Below are positions 63,598-64,000 of a DNA stretch of 64,000 nucleotides, in pieces (within the stretch, counting starts at the first letter, position 1; every line of letters begins with the position of its first letter). The DNA is from Cycas panzhihuaensis (taxonomy: Eukaryota > Cycadophyta), in contig CM041465.1 of NCBI GenBank assembly GCA_023213395.1, positions 102,803,741 through 102,867,740 of the forward strand, read 5' to 3'. The notes beneath the pieces are model-generated. The model saw only the letters and a program-made list of their open reading frames with translations, did no database searches and was not told the DNA's origin. Made by a program: the position numbers and the translations under genes.

Positions 63598-64000
63598 CTA
63601 GTTTATTCTGAGCTCGCCATTCATTTTTTTTAAAAGAAGACGGTGTTGTTTCCCAAGTTCATAGCCTTTGCAAATAAAATGATCAGATGTAACATTGAGA
63701 AGTCCATCAACCATACTTATTTTATGCATCATTTCTAATTTGTCTAAAGAGATGTGCCCATACTTCAAATGCCACAATTTATTATTAATGTCAAAATTTG
63801 CAACAATGTATAACTTTACATCCTTTTTTGGAATTATAGGATTAGAAAGTAACCTGTATAGGTCATTACTTTCTATCCCTTTAGCAATCACAGCACCATT
63901 ATTCTTCGTATCTAAGATATAGCAGTACCCTTCCTCGTCAAATATAGTTCTCAGTCTTTTCTTTCTGAGCTGAGAGACAAAGAGGAGGTTCTTTTTTAGC
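63598..64000 (-). pseudogene. C5 GAG-pre-integrase and protease end
   Basis: Frame 63598-63891: MIAKGIESNDLYRLLSNPII, KLWHLKYGHISLDKLEMMHK, LNVTSDHFICKGYELGKQHR (the second Cys of the zinc pair is Tyr). Right of 63891 the protease C-terminal motif (KKNLLFVSQLRKKR) runs to the window edge. Confidence 0.8.

Larger units (their letters stand above)
38988..64000 (-). mobile_element. C5: copia element hosting G3, C6 and C7; runs off right edge
   Basis: The pieces in minus-strand order from the right edge are protease end (63892-64000), GAG-pre-integrase (63598-63891), integrase (63254-63597 and a repeated copy 57496-57758, then 51483-51921), RT (50646-51480 and 39681-40045), RNase H (39130-39620), polypurine tract and 3' LTR. 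The split points are G3 at 40046-50640 in the RT palm region, C6 at 51922-57495 and C7 at 57759-62893, both in integrase. Confidence 0.8.

Overview
The window is almost entirely transposable-element DNA from a land plant. Every recognisable protein is a plant Ty1/copia or Ty3/gypsy LTR-retrotransposon protein. Most copia and chromovirus leaders start with a primer-binding site of the TGGTATCAGAGC (initiator-Met tRNA) type. Ancient, mutated copies are nested inside one another over the whole 64 kb. This suits a large repeat-rich plant genome such as a gymnosperm, but the sequence alone does not fix the species. I found no intact host gene, tRNA, rRNA or CRISPR array. The only host-gene-like material is a broken RRM (hnRNP-Q/LIF2-like) fragment in a retroelement leader, plus some unidentified protein-like patches.

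Names used here, left to right: C1 (copia-type, -, 1-4032, runs off the left edge) lies inside G1 (Tat-like gypsy, +, 4033-11450). G1 lies inside CH, an old chromovirus-type gypsy (+, 11451-12130 and 31632-32810). CH integrase is split by C2 (copia, -, 12131-31631). The 3' LTR of C2 is split by C3, a relative in the opposite orientation (+, 12458-25852). The integrase region of C3 is split by G2 (Tat-like gypsy, -, 15423-22895, target-site duplication GATGG). After the CH LTR comes a second primer-binding site and leader, then C4 (copia, +, from about 33523). The leader of C4 holds N1, a gag-only element (-, 34261-38559). The gag of C4 is cut by C5 (copia, -, from about 38988 past the right edge). 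C5 in turn holds G3 (complete Tat-like gypsy, +, 40046-50640, duplication TGTAT), C6 (copia, -, 51922-57495) and C7 (copia, -, 57759-62893). To the right of C7 is a second, diverged copy of the C6 leader, C6 LTR and C5 integrase segment, after which C5 continues to the edge.

The most interesting biology is the gypsy family represented by G1, G2 and G3. Beyond gag, protease, RT, RNase H and integrase it carries: (i) a second capsid/gag-like domain between protease and RT (G3, G1); (ii) an array of about 65-bp hairpin repeats rich in GTACGYA after integrase (G3, G2); and (iii) a conserved ORF of about 355-360 codons before the 3' LTR, ending in a predicted coiled coil (all three copies). G2 is a non-autonomous derivative. 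An in-frame deletion removes RT, RNase H and the integrase core and fuses the protease-side linker to the integrase C-terminus, while gag, protease, array and 3' ORF are kept.

Nearly all coding regions are broken by stops, and many of these look like C-to-T or G-to-A changes. All gene entries are therefore relics unless stated otherwise. Coordinates of broken genes cover the homologous stretch, not an open frame.
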